Below, one piece after another: positions 26,203 through 34,525 of a stretch of DNA of 64,000 nt. The position numbers and the translations under genes were made by a program. This DNA is from Salinisphaera hydrothermalis C41B8 (lineage in GTDB: Bacteria; Pseudomonadota; Gammaproteobacteria; Nevskiales; Salinisphaeraceae): positions 62,001 to 126,000 of the forward strand of contig NZ_APNK01000006.1 of NCBI RefSeq assembly GCF_000732535.1, read 5' to 3'. Under the pieces are notes generated by a model that did no database searches, had not been told where the DNA came from, and worked only from the letters and a program-made list of their open reading frames with translations. The number at the start of each line of letters is the position of its first letter. Within the stretch, counting starts at the first letter, position 1.

Positions 26203-27555
26203 ATGCATGGAGATACGGCCCACAACGCCAGCGACCCGGTCCATAGACTGCCGGACGGGCCTCGGGCCCCGTTTCTGCTGCGCATGCTCATGGCCTCGTT
26301 CGATCGCAGCAAATCGATGTCGCTCGACGAACGCCGCGCCCAATACGGGCCGGATTTCACGCTCAAACTCCCCCTGTTCGGCAAATGCCTGGTGATCAGC
26401 GAGCCGGACGAGGTGCGCCAGATCTTCAAGGCCGATCCGACCGATCTCGGCAATATGGAACCCAATCTCGGGCGCGTCATGGGCTCGGGGTCGCTGTTCG
26501 CCCGCTCCGGCGAGTCGCACCGCTCGCAGCGCAAACTGCTCACGCCCGCGTTTCACGGCAATCGCCTGGCCGAATACCGTACCCTGATGGCCGCCGAAGC
26601 CCGCGCCGGCATGGCGAACTGGCCCGTCGGCAAGGCCGTGGCCAGTCTGCCGGCGATGAACGCCATCACGCTCAACATCATCCTGCGCACGGTATTCGGC
26701 GCCGAGGGCGAGGATCTGGATGCGCTTCGCCGCCTGCTGCCGCGCATGGTCAAACTCGGCTCGATCCTGGCCGCCACGCCGATCCCCGAGTGGGATCTGT
26801 TCGGCTATGCGCCGTGGGGCCGCTTCAACCGCATGCGCGCCGAATACGATGCCATCGTCGGCCGGCTGATCGAGCGGGCGCGAGCCGATCCAAACATCGC
26901 GGCACGCAGCGATATTCTCGCCATGCTTATCGGCGCTCACTACGACGACGGCGCGCCGATGACCGACGACGAGATCGCCGACGAACTCATTACCCTGCTC
27001 ACCGCCGGCCACGAAACCACCGCCACCACCCTGGCCTGGGCGATCGAGCGCCTGCGCCGCCATCCCGAATTCATGGCCAAACTGGTGGCCGCGCTGGATG
27101 CCGGCGACGACGCCCTGCTCGGCGCGTTCATCAACGAAGTGCAGCGCACGCGCCCGGTGATCGCGATGACCTTCCGCCAGGTTCTCACCGACGGTTATGC
27201 CATCGGCCGCTGGCGGGTGCCGCGCGGCATGCACCTGATGATCGCGATCTCGCTGGTGCAGACCGATCCGCGGCTGTTCGACGAGCCCAAGCAATTCCGG
27301 CCCGAACGCTTTATCGAGAAACGCCCCGATCCCTACGAACTCATTCCGTTCGGCGGCGGCGTTCGTCGTTGTATCGGCGCCGCTTTCGCGCAGATGGAAT
27401 TACAGGTCGTCCTGCGCACGCTGCTGACCGAACATGTGATCGAGCCGACGAACCAACGCGGCGAAGCCTGGCTGTCGCGCGGCGTGGCCTTTGCCCCGGC
27501 CAAAGGCGGCCAGATCGTTCGCTACCCGCGCGAGGCGATGCAGCACGTCGCTTAA
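26203..27555 (+). CDS. Cytochrome P450
   Basis: A 450-aa soluble P450 monooxygenase. The I-helix oxygen-activation motif is LLTAGHETTATTLAW, the K-helix ExxR is EVQR, the PERF region reads FRPERFIEKRP, and the heme loop is PFGGGVRRCIGAAFAQME with the cysteine ligand. The pattern resembles the CYP110/CYP4-like group acting on fatty acids or terpenes, but substrate is not evident and no ferredoxin or reductase gene is adjacent. ATG 26203 has GGAG upstream and matches the family start; the frame continues 19 codons further upstream without homology. It ends 1 bp before a palindromic repeat element. Confidence 0.93.
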   Translation: MHGDTAHNASDPVHRLPDGPRAPFLLRMLMASFDRSKSMSLDERRAQYGPDFTLKLPLFGKCLVISEPDEVRQIFKADPTDLGNMEPNLGRVMGSGSLFARSGESHRSQRKLLTPAFHGNRLAEYRTLMAAEARAGMANWPVGKAVASLPAMNAITLNIILRTVFGAEGEDLDALRRLLPRMVKLGSILAATPIPEWDLFGYAPWGRFNRMRAEYDAIVGRLIERARADPNIAARSDILAMLIGAHYDDGAPMTDDEIADELITLLTAGHETTATTLAWAIERLRRHPEFMAKLVAALDAGDDALLGAFINEVQRTRPVIAMTFRQVLTDGYAIGRWRVPRGMHLMIAISLVQTDPRLFDEPKQFRPERFIEKRPDPYELIPFGGGVRRCIGAAFAQMELQVVLRTLLTEHVIEPTNQRGEAWLSRGVAFAPAKGGQIVRYPREAMQHVA

Positions 27556-27818
27556 GAGCCTATTCCAATAGGACGTCGGGGGCTGCGCTGGTCTGAGCGT
27601 GTGCCCGGCTAGGCGCGGCCGACGCCGCGTGGTCATTTCACGTCAGGAGGCCGCAACACCGCCGGGTGCGCGCTCAGACCCGCCCTCCGGGGCGCCCGCT
27701 CGGGCCCCAGGGCGGTGTCAGGGGCGCCTTGTGTGGCGCCACCACACCGCGTCGCCCCTTCCTACCCCTGCGGCCCGAGCGGGCGCCGCAGCCTACGCCG
27801 TCCTATTGGAATAGGCTC
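27556..27818. repeat. Palindromic repeat element with 19-bp perfect terminal inverted repeats
   Basis: GAGCCTATTCCAATAGGAC at 27556-27574 is exactly complementary to 27800-27818, and complementarity continues imperfectly for another ~15-20 bp (GGGGCTGCG against CGCAGCCTAC). The 263-bp unit is very GC-rich inside and has no convincing gene. The TTCCAATAGG core also occurs at about 537-546 next to the first palindromic element, suggesting related mobile repeats. Confidence 0.72.
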
Positions 27819-27845
27819 TAAGTCGCCGGCGTCGCCCCGATCACG

Positions 27846-28517
27846 TCAGACCATATATTGCCGGAACCAATCCCGGGCCAGATCGCTGACGGTTTCCAGG
27901 GCACCCGGCTCTTCGAACAAATGGGTGGCACCGGGCACGATTTCGATCTTCACGAGGCCGGGCATGTGTCGGGCTGCCGTCTGGTTGAGTTCGAGAACCT
28001 CCGGATCCTGCGCGCCGACGATGAGCAGCGTCGGCGCATGGACCGCGGCCAGATGGCCGTGCGCCAGATCCGGACGCCCGCCGCGCGACACCACCGCCGA
28101 GATCCGCTCGCCCTGCCGGGCAGCGGCGATCAACGCCGCAGCGGCGCCGGTACTGGCGCCGAAATAGCCGACGGGCAATTCGCCGATGCCGTGCTGCTTG
28201 CGCAACCAGTTGGTGGCCCATTCCAGGCGCTCGGCCAGCAACGGGATATCGAACCGGAATTCTCGCGTGCGCTGGTCGACTCGATCCTCGGTCGGGGTCA
28301 GCAGATCGAGCAGGACCGTGGCGAACCCGGCGTCGACGAGGCGCGCGGCGACCCAGCGGTTGCGCGGGCTCAATCGACTGCTCCCGCTGCCGTGCGCGAA
28401 CAGAATGGTACCGCGAAGGCCGACGGCCGGCCGGATGACGTCGGCCGATAGCGAAATGCCTTGGCGCGTGATGCGAACGGCGGTCTCGGCGCTGCGAACG
28501 GCAGGGGTTGATGTCAT
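27846..28517 (-). CDS. Dienelactone-hydrolase-like alpha/beta hydrolase
   Basis: A 223-aa hydrolase: oxyanion strand GTILFAHGSGSSRLSPRN, nucleophile elbow GYFGASTGAAAAL with the Ser, acid in LLIVGAQDPEV and His in VPGATHLFEEPGALE. This set matches the DLH-like proteins often found fused to, or beside, phosphoribosyltransferases; here it is a lone domain. Substrate unknown. The gene is isolated between a repeat element and a LysR gene. Confidence 0.85.
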   Translation of the reverse strand: MTSTPAVRSAETAVRITRQGISLSADVIRPAVGLRGTILFAHGSGSSRLSPRNRWVAARLVDAGFATVLLDLLTPTEDRVDQRTREFRFDIPLLAERLEWATNWLRKQHGIGELPVGYFGASTGAAAALIAAARQGERISAVVSRGGRPDLAHGHLAAVHAPTLLIVGAQDPEVLELNQTAARHMPGLVKIEIVPGATHLFEEPGALETVSDLARDWFRQYMV

Positions 28518-28682
28518 TGAAGGACTCGGTGAACGAACTGCGCGCGGCGGACAGCACGCCGCACGGCAGGTCTTGCCGGCTCACGCGGTGCGGCGCCCGT
28601 CGCCCGGTCCATATTGCGGAGCCGGTGCCGACGCGACGTTGACCTGAGTCAACGCAGCACGCCAACAGGCGCGCGGCCGGGC

Positions 28683-29573
28683 TCAATCGCGGATCAGTTC
28701 GTCCGAGCTTCGGGCCAGCAGTTTCTCGATCAGCGGGTTCTGAAAATAACGCTTCACGCCGATGGCATAGAAGTTCTCGTGGACGTTGGGCAACCGCCCG
28801 TATTCCACCAGCGTGCCGTCGGCGATCTCGTCGCGAACGACCACGGGCGGCATGATCGAGACGGCGTTCGAATCGCGCGCCATGAGACGCAGCATCGCCA
28901 TATCGTCGACTTCGGCGAGAATATGTAGACGCAGGCCCCAATGTTCGCAATACATATCCACCGCGGTCCGGATTTCGCTGTGCTCGCCGGGCAACAGAAC
29001 CCGAGCATCGGCCAGATCGTCGGGCAGCCGGAACGGTTGCGCGCGCGGCCGCCCGAGCACGCTCACCGCCTGACGCGCGATACGTCGGCTACGCCACGGT
29101 GTTTCGGCGGTACTGCGCAGATCGGTGTTGGACAACACCAGATCGAGCCGATGCGTGCTCAACTGGCCCAGCAGGTCGTCGAGCCGGCCGGACTGCAGAA
29201 CCAGCGAAATATCGTTTCGGTCCATCAACGGCGCGATGAAACCTTCCTGGAAATTACGCGACAGCGTCGCCATGGCGCCGATGCGCACCACCTGTCGAGC
29301 CGCAGCGCGGCCCTCGCGCAGGGTGGCGAGCAACTCATCGCCCCGGGTGAAGATCGGTTCGGCGTAATCCAGGGCGACACGACCGGCCTCGGTGAGTTCC
29401 AACTGGCGCCCGACACGTTCGAACAGGGGTTGCCCCAGCGAGGCTTCGAGTTTCTTGATCTGCGTGGACAACGCCGACTGCGACAAATGCAGGCGCGCCG
29501 CGGTTTCCGTAAGGTTGCCTTGCTTGGCAACCCGCCAGAAGTAATACAGATGATGATAGTTCAATCGCGGCAT
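28683..29573 (-). CDS. LysR-family regulator (NhaR-like) divergent from dab genes
   Basis: A 296-aa regulator with the N-terminal HTH LNYHHLYYFWRVAKQGNLTETAARLHLSQSALSTQIKKLE and a LysR substrate domain (RQVVRIGAMATLSRNFQEGFI, LSNTDLR, LLPGEHSEIRTAVD). The YYFWRVAKQG start and overall pattern resemble NhaR-type proteins. It diverges from dabB with 96 bp between starts, the usual arrangement for a LysR protein and its target, so it probably senses CO2/bicarbonate or a linked metabolite and controls dabBA. Confidence 0.9.
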   Translation of the reverse strand: MPRLNYHHLYYFWRVAKQGNLTETAARLHLSQSALSTQIKKLEASLGQPLFERVGRQLELTEAGRVALDYAEPIFTRGDELLATLREGRAAARQVVRIGAMATLSRNFQEGFIAPLMDRNDISLVLQSGRLDDLLGQLSTHRLDLVLSNTDLRSTAETPWRSRRIARQAVSVLGRPRAQPFRLPDDLADARVLLPGEHSEIRTAVDMYCEHWGLRLHILAEVDDMAMLRLMARDSNAVSIMPPVVVRDEIADGTLVEYGRLPNVHENFYAIGVKRYFQNPLIEKLLARSSDELIRD

Positions 29574-29576
29574 CGT

Positions 29577-29625
29577 TCTATAATACAGAATGGAACGTGC
29601 ATAAATAAGTATTTTTATTGAACGA
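29577..29625. promoter_or_regulatory. Candidate LysR operator and divergent promoter for dabBA
   Basis: The LysR/dabB gap is very AT-rich and includes the near-palindrome ATAAATA-AG-TATTTTTAT at about 29601-29619 plus TTCTATAATACAGAATGGAA at about 29577-29595. LysR sites are usually T-N11-A palindromes of this kind. Assignment is by position and pattern only. Confidence 0.5.
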
Positions 29626-29669
29626 AGGCCCGCTCTACTCTATGCGAGTTTTCTATCGGATCGGCCAAT

Positions 29670-31289
29670 ATGCACGTTAGCGAAAACTCAGCGACCGCTT
29701 TTTTTGCCATCAGCGTGCCCACCCTTTATCTGTGGGCCGCCCTGACGTCCGGGCATCGGCGAACCTGGGCCCGGTGGCCGGCCACACTGGTCTGTGCCCG
29801 CGCTGCGATCGGTTTCACGCTGGCGCTCGTGCTGATTCATGTCTTTACCACTCAAGCTTCGACACAAGTCGCCCGAATCCCCTGGCCCCTGCCGGCGAGC
29901 TTCGCTCCCAGCGTACGTGTCGACCCGGTGACGCTGGCCATGCTGGGGCTGATCAGCTTCATCGGCCTGGTCATCCTGACGTTTTCGCGTCGCTATCTGG
30001 CCGGGGACCCGACGGCGAATGATCCGGATCAGCATATTTACCGGCGTTGGTTCTGCGCGACGCTGGCGAGTATTTCCAGCCTGGTGATCGCCAATCAGCT
30101 GTTATGGCTCGGCGCGGCCTGGGTGGCGACCAGTCTTTGTCTGCATCAGCTGCTCACGTACTACCAGCAACGCCCGCAGGCGCTGCTGGCCGCGCACAAG
30201 AAATTCCTCATCAGCCGAATGGCGGACGCCTTCATTCTCGTGGGTCTGGTCGTGGTGGGCGTTCACTACGGCAGCTTTCAAATGGACCGCGTGTTCGCGC
30301 GGGTCGATCCGGCCGCGTTCACGCCGGGCCTGACGATCGCGACCGCCTTGATCGCGTGCGCGGCGATCCTGAAGTGTGCGCAGTTACCGTTCCATGGCTG
30401 GTTGATTCAGGTCATGGAGGCACCGACCCCGGTATCCGCCCTGCTGCACGCCGGCATCGTCAATATGGGCGGGTTCCTGATGATCCGCTTCGCACCGTTG
30501 ATGGTGCACGCCGGTCTGGCTCAGGCATTGTTGGTGATCGCCGGCACCACCACGGCCGTGATCGCCGCGTTGATCATGACCACCCGCGTGAGCATCAAGG
30601 TGATGCTGGCTTGGTCGACCTGTGCCCAGATGGGTTTCATGCTCATGGAGTGCGGGCTTGGCCTGTATAACCTGGCGCTTCTGCATCTGCTCGCCCATTC
30701 GTTCTATAAGGCCTATTCCTTTCTCAGCGCGGGCGAAATGGTAGCCACCTCGGCCCAGCGCGAGCACACGCCGCGCGGTACCGAGCCCTCGCCGGCCCGC
30801 TGGTTCGTCATTGCCGGCCTGGCAGGCCTTGCGATCCTGGCGCTGTTCACGATCCCGGGGCTGGGGCGTGGCCATCCGGCGGTGTTCTCGGTCCTCATAC
30901 TGGCGCTGGCGTCCCTGATCGGCGAGGCCAGCGGGTCGCGCGATCTGCTGCTGCGGGCCGGTGCCGGCGCGCTGGCGATCGCCGGCCTTTATCTGCTGTG
31001 GGCTTTTCTGTCCACGTTCTGGGTGCCGGCCGCGCGGGTCGCGCCGTCGACGATCAGCGAAGCCGGAATCACACTCGCCTTCGGCCTGTTGTTCGTCGTT
31101 CGCGCCATGCTGAGCACCAGCGGCGGCGCACGCCGCCTGGCCTGGTTGCACCCGCATGTGTACGGCGGTTTTTATCTGGACCAATTATTCACGCGGCTCA
31201 CGCTCGTGATCTGGCCGCCCCGGCTCCCCACGCGCGCTCCCCTGGCTACGGCCCCCGCATCCCCAACTCGGAGTACGGCGCATGAATGA
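29670..31289 (+). CDS. dabB: DabB: proton/cation-channel-like subunit of the Dab inorganic-carbon pump
   Basis: A 539-aa membrane protein of the NuoL/MrpA antiporter-like family, with about 13-14 helices. Characteristic TM phrases include LKCAQLPFHGWLIQVMEAPTPVSALLHAGIVNMGG (about 231-265), the LPFHxW and MEAPTPVSALLH motifs shared with complex I subunit L, and HLLAHSFYKAYSFL near 340. In the Dab system it couples cation flow to DabA for energy-driven CO2 hydration/bicarbonate accumulation. It overlaps dabA by 8 bp. The absence of other nuo genes nearby and the partner DUF2309 gene separate it from respiratory complex I. Confidence 0.93.
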   Translation: MHVSENSATAFFAISVPTLYLWAALTSGHRRTWARWPATLVCARAAIGFTLALVLIHVFTTQASTQVARIPWPLPASFAPSVRVDPVTLAMLGLISFIGLVILTFSRRYLAGDPTANDPDQHIYRRWFCATLASISSLVIANQLLWLGAAWVATSLCLHQLLTYYQQRPQALLAAHKKFLISRMADAFILVGLVVVGVHYGSFQMDRVFARVDPAAFTPGLTIATALIACAAILKCAQLPFHGWLIQVMEAPTPVSALLHAGIVNMGGFLMIRFAPLMVHAGLAQALLVIAGTTTAVIAALIMTTRVSIKVMLAWSTCAQMGFMLMECGLGLYNLALLHLLAHSFYKAYSFLSAGEMVATSAQREHTPRGTEPSPARWFVIAGLAGLAILALFTIPGLGRGHPAVFSVLILALASLIGEASGSRDLLLRAGAGALAIAGLYLLWAFLSTFWVPAARVAPSTISEAGITLAFGLLFVVRAMLSTSGGARRLAWLHPHVYGGFYLDQLFTRLTLVIWPPRLPTRAPLATAPASPTRSTAHE

Positions 31290-33801
31290 CGTGACGACCC
31301 CTGACACGACCGCAACGCGCCGCCCGACGGCCGCGCCTTCGGCCGAGGCCATCGATCGGGCCATCGCAGGCGCCTGCGCTCAGATTGCGCCGGCCTGGCC
31401 GCTCGACCAATCGGTGGCGGTCAATCCCTGGTGGCCCTTGCGCGGGCTGCCGATCCAGCAGGCTGCGGCCCGGGTGGCGGCCCGCGGCGGCGCCCGAGCA
31501 CTCCCCGACCGCACCTACCTGCGCAAGCAGTGGATGAACGGCCGCATCACGCGTGCCGATCTACAGGCCGCCTGTCGCGAAGCCGATTCGACGCTCGCGG
31601 TGGATACGCTGGTCGCCCATCTCGACCGGCCCTCCTGTACCGCGCGTCTGCCGTTGGTGGCCGATCAGCTCGATCAAATCCGCGATCTGGCCCACCGCAC
31701 GGCCTGGACAGAGGAAATCGTCCACGAGATCAGCCAGCTGTGTGCTTCGGAATTCGATCGCGGCCAGGGCGACTGGCCCGGCACGCGGGCCGACGAACTG
31801 TATTCGGCCTGGCATCACAATGTCGTACGCGATCGCGGCATTGCGATCCTCATGGGCGAGCCCGGCCTGCAAAAACGCTTCAAGGATCTGCCGGACAACC
31901 CGGACGCGCTCATTCGGACGGCGCTTGCCGCCATGTCGGTGCCCGCCGGCGCGATCGAGGCTTATCTGCACGCGCTGCTGATGAGCGTGAACGGCTGGGC
32001 ATCCTGGTGTGCCTATCTTGCCTGGCAGGCCGAACTCGCCGGACAGGAGAACACCGCCTTGCGGGATCTGCTCGCAATCCGTCTCGCCTGGGACTGGGTG
32101 TTGTATCGGTGGCTGGCCGACGAGGGGCTGCGCGATGGCTGGCGGCACGCGCTCACACGGGCCGAGGCGATCGAAGCCGATCACGCGCATGACCAGCGTC
32201 TCGACTGGATCTGGCTGCGCGCTCTCGAACTGGGATACCAGCGTCCGCTCATCGACGACCTGACGCACGCCGAGGCGGCGCCGACCGCATCGAGGCCCGC
32301 GGTGCAGGCGGCCTTTTGCATTGACGTCCGCTCGGAAGTCTTTCGTCGCGCCCTGGAAGCCGCGAACCCGGATATCCATACGCTGGGATTCGCCGGCTTT
32401 TTCGGTGCGCCAATCGCTTATCAGCCGCTCGGCAGTGCGGTATCACAGGCGCAGGTGCCCGGCTTGCTCGCCCCGAGTCTGCGGGTCATTCAGCAGAGCC
32501 GGCACGGCGACGACGACACCCATCGGCGGGGTGCATCGGCCATCCGTGGCCTGCACGTCGGCGATATCAGCCGGCGTTTTCGCTGGGGCAGCACGTCGAC
32601 GTTTTCCTACGTCGAGTCCACCGGGCTGTTCTATGCATTCAAGCTCTTGAAAAACGGCCTGCTGCATCAATCCGGTAGCCACTCGAGCGCGGCGACCACC
32701 GTCAGCGAGCCCGATCCGCTCACGCTGGTACTTACGGACGACGACGGGCCGCTATCCACCGAACGCAAAACCGAGCTGGCCGCCGGCATCCTGCGCGGCA
32801 TGTCGTTGACGCAGAATTTCGCCCCGATCGTGATGCTCGCCGGGCACGCCAGCCAGACCCGTAACAATCCCCAGCAATCGGCGCTCGATTGCGGTGCCTG
32901 CGGCGGCCATTCGGGAGAAATCAACGCCCGCGTGGTCACCGGGCTGTTGAACGAGCCGGCCGTGCGCGAGAGCCTGCGCGAATATGGCATCGAGGTGCCG
33001 TCCGATACCCGCTTCGTCGCCGCATTGCACAACACGACCACCGACCACATCACCCTGTTCGATCTCGACGAACCGGGCCCGCGGCATGCCGAGCTTATCG
33101 ACCGGCTCGAAGGCTGGCTGGCCGAGGCGCGCGAACGTGCGAACGATGAGCGCCGAGCCCAGCTGGAACCGGAGACGGACGCCGATGGCATGGGCTATGC
33201 CGACTTCCAGCAACGTGCCGAAGACTGGTCGCAGGTCCGCCCGGAGTGGGGGCTGGCGCGCAACGCCAGCCTGATCGTGGCCCCGCGCCGACGCACCCGC
33301 GGGCTGAATCTTGCGGGCCGCGCCTTTTTGCATGAATACGAGGCGACGCAAGACCCGCAGCACGAGATTCTCGAGTCGATCATGACCGCGCCGATGATCG
33401 TGGCGCACTGGATCAATTTCCAGTACTACGCCTCGACCGTCGACAACCGGATCTACGGCAGCGGCAATAAAACGCTGCACAACGTGGCCGGCGGCCACAT
33501 CGGGCTATTCGAGGGCAATGGCGGCGATCTGCGCATCGGCTTGTCGCTGCAGTCGCTGAGCGACGGTAAACGCTGGGTTCACGAACCGCTGCGCCTGAGC
33601 GTATTCATCGAAGCGCCGGCCGAGGCCATCGCCGATATCGTCCAGGCCCACGAGCCGATCGAGCAACTGGTCCATCATGAATGGCTGTTTCTATATCGCG
33701 TCGGCCCTACCGGCGAGCCCGTTCAGCGCTACGGCCGGCAAGGCTGGACGACCGTGAGCACGACCGACTCCGTATTGCCGGTCCGAAAATCGAAAGCGTA
33801 A
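31282..33801 (+). CDS. dabA: DabA (DUF2309): carbonic-anhydrase-like subunit of the Dab pump
   Basis: An 839-aa cytoplasmic protein. The zinc/active-site set known from DabA is present: C346 and D348 in AFCIDVRSE, H522 in AGHAS, and C537 in DCGACGGHSGE, with the same spacing as in the studied proteins. N-terminal VNPWWPLRGLP is also conserved. Together with DabB it hydrates CO2 in one direction and traps bicarbonate, feeding carbon fixation or anaplerosis. The gene starts inside the last codons of dabB, so translation is coupled. A strong hairpin follows the stop. Confidence 0.95.
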   Translation: MNDVTTPDTTATRRPTAAPSAEAIDRAIAGACAQIAPAWPLDQSVAVNPWWPLRGLPIQQAAARVAARGGARALPDRTYLRKQWMNGRITRADLQAACREADSTLAVDTLVAHLDRPSCTARLPLVADQLDQIRDLAHRTAWTEEIVHEISQLCASEFDRGQGDWPGTRADELYSAWHHNVVRDRGIAILMGEPGLQKRFKDLPDNPDALIRTALAAMSVPAGAIEAYLHALLMSVNGWASWCAYLAWQAELAGQENTALRDLLAIRLAWDWVLYRWLADEGLRDGWRHALTRAEAIEADHAHDQRLDWIWLRALELGYQRPLIDDLTHAEAAPTASRPAVQAAFCIDVRSEVFRRALEAANPDIHTLGFAGFFGAPIAYQPLGSAVSQAQVPGLLAPSLRVIQQSRHGDDDTHRRGASAIRGLHVGDISRRFRWGSTSTFSYVESTGLFYAFKLLKNGLLHQSGSHSSAATTVSEPDPLTLVLTDDDGPLSTERKTELAAGILRGMSLTQNFAPIVMLAGHASQTRNNPQQSALDCGACGGHSGEINARVVTGLLNEPAVRESLREYGIEVPSDTRFVAALHNTTTDHITLFDLDEPGPRHAELIDRLEGWLAEARERANDERRAQLEPETDADGMGYADFQQRAEDWSQVRPEWGLARNASLIVAPRRRTRGLNLAGRAFLHEYEATQDPQHEILESIMTAPMIVAHWINFQYYASTVDNRIYGSGNKTLHNVAGGHIGLFEGNGGDLRIGLSLQSLSDGKRWVHEPLRLSVFIEAPAEAIADIVQAHEPIEQLVHHEWLFLYRVGPTGEPVQRYGRQGWTTVSTTDSVLPVRKSKA

Positions 33802-34141
33802 TGCGCATCGGCGTTCCGGCACGGTGCGCGGGCCGGAACGCCGGCCGCGCCGCGGTTGGCCGCTCCGATGTTAGTCAAATCAGCCTTCAGTGAGCCTGCA
33901 TCCGTTTGCAGGACGTGACGTAATTGGGCAACAGTTTTCGGTATAACAGATGCCCGGCTCGCCCCGGGTCGCGACATCGCTCAACTTGCCCGCTTATCGG
34001 CGATTCGTTAACTCCGGCACGGGTAATAATTGCTGCCTCGACTATCGCCTGGCGCACCGGTTCCTGCGGGAACCCCCACCGATCTGGCGCCTTAACCCCG
34101 TCGATTGTCAGCGCCCGCATTCCGTTTTTAGGAGACGCTCA
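33802..34141. other. Intergenic region between dabA and pyp
   Basis: A 340-bp gap. It begins with the hairpin listed separately. A GTATAACAGA stretch at 33941-33950 could be a -10 element of a pyp promoter, but no well-spaced -35 is visible. A long untranslated leader of about 190 bp would follow. No gene is supported here. Confidence 0.4.
33809..33843 (+). terminator. Hairpin after dabA
   Basis: CGGCGTTCCGGC (33809-33820) pairs perfectly with GCCGGAACGCCG (33832-33843) around an 11-base loop, 8 bp past the dabA stop. No U-run follows, so it may act as an mRNA-end stabiliser or weak terminator. Confidence 0.55.
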
Positions 34142-34510
34142 ATGTCCGACACCCAGCCCACATTCGAGACGATTCAATTATCGGACCTCGAAAACATGGC
34201 ACCCGAAGATCGCGACGCGCTTGAGTTTGGCGTGATCGGTCTGCGCCCGGACACGCGGGCCGATGTCTATAACGCCACCGAGGCGAACATGGCCGGCGTC
34301 GATCCCGCACAAGTGCTGGGGGCGCCGTTTTTTTCCACCATCGGCCAATGCATGAACAATTTCATGGTCGCCCAGCGATTCGAGGACGAACCTGACCTCG
34401 ACGACATCGTGCCGTTCGTGCTGACGCTGCGCATGCGCCCCACGCGCGTGCGGTTGCGGCTGTTACAGGCGCGCGACACCGAACGCCGCTATATTCTCGT
34501 CGAACGCTGA
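34142..34510 (+). CDS. pyp: Photoactive yellow protein
   Basis: A 122-aa blue-light photoreceptor with the PYP fold. Aligned by eye to the Halorhodospira protein, it keeps the LEFGVIGL strand, the YNATEANMAG stretch with Tyr43 and Glu47 (equivalents of Tyr42 and Glu46 that hold the chromophore phenolate), FFSTIGQC with Cys70 (equivalent of Cys69, thioester to p-coumaric acid), and the MRPTRVRLRLLQ strand (PTKVKVHMKK type). Thr50 is replaced by Ala51 and Arg52 by Val53, which should change absorption and photocycle rate. TAGGAGA precedes the ATG by six bases. First gene of a three-gene unit with a PAS-GGDEF gene and p-coumarate ligase. Confidence 0.95.
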   Translation: MSDTQPTFETIQLSDLENMAPEDRDALEFGVIGLRPDTRADVYNATEANMAGVDPAQVLGAPFFSTIGQCMNNFMVAQRFEDEPDLDDIVPFVLTLRMRPTRVRLRLLQARDTERRYILVER

Positions 34511-34525
34511 TCGGAGATCGTTGGC

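Noticed and set aside
33915-33947. A sigma70-type promoter for pyp
   Set aside because: TATAAC is present but TTGGGC is only 12 bases upstream and no other -35 fits; left as unassigned.
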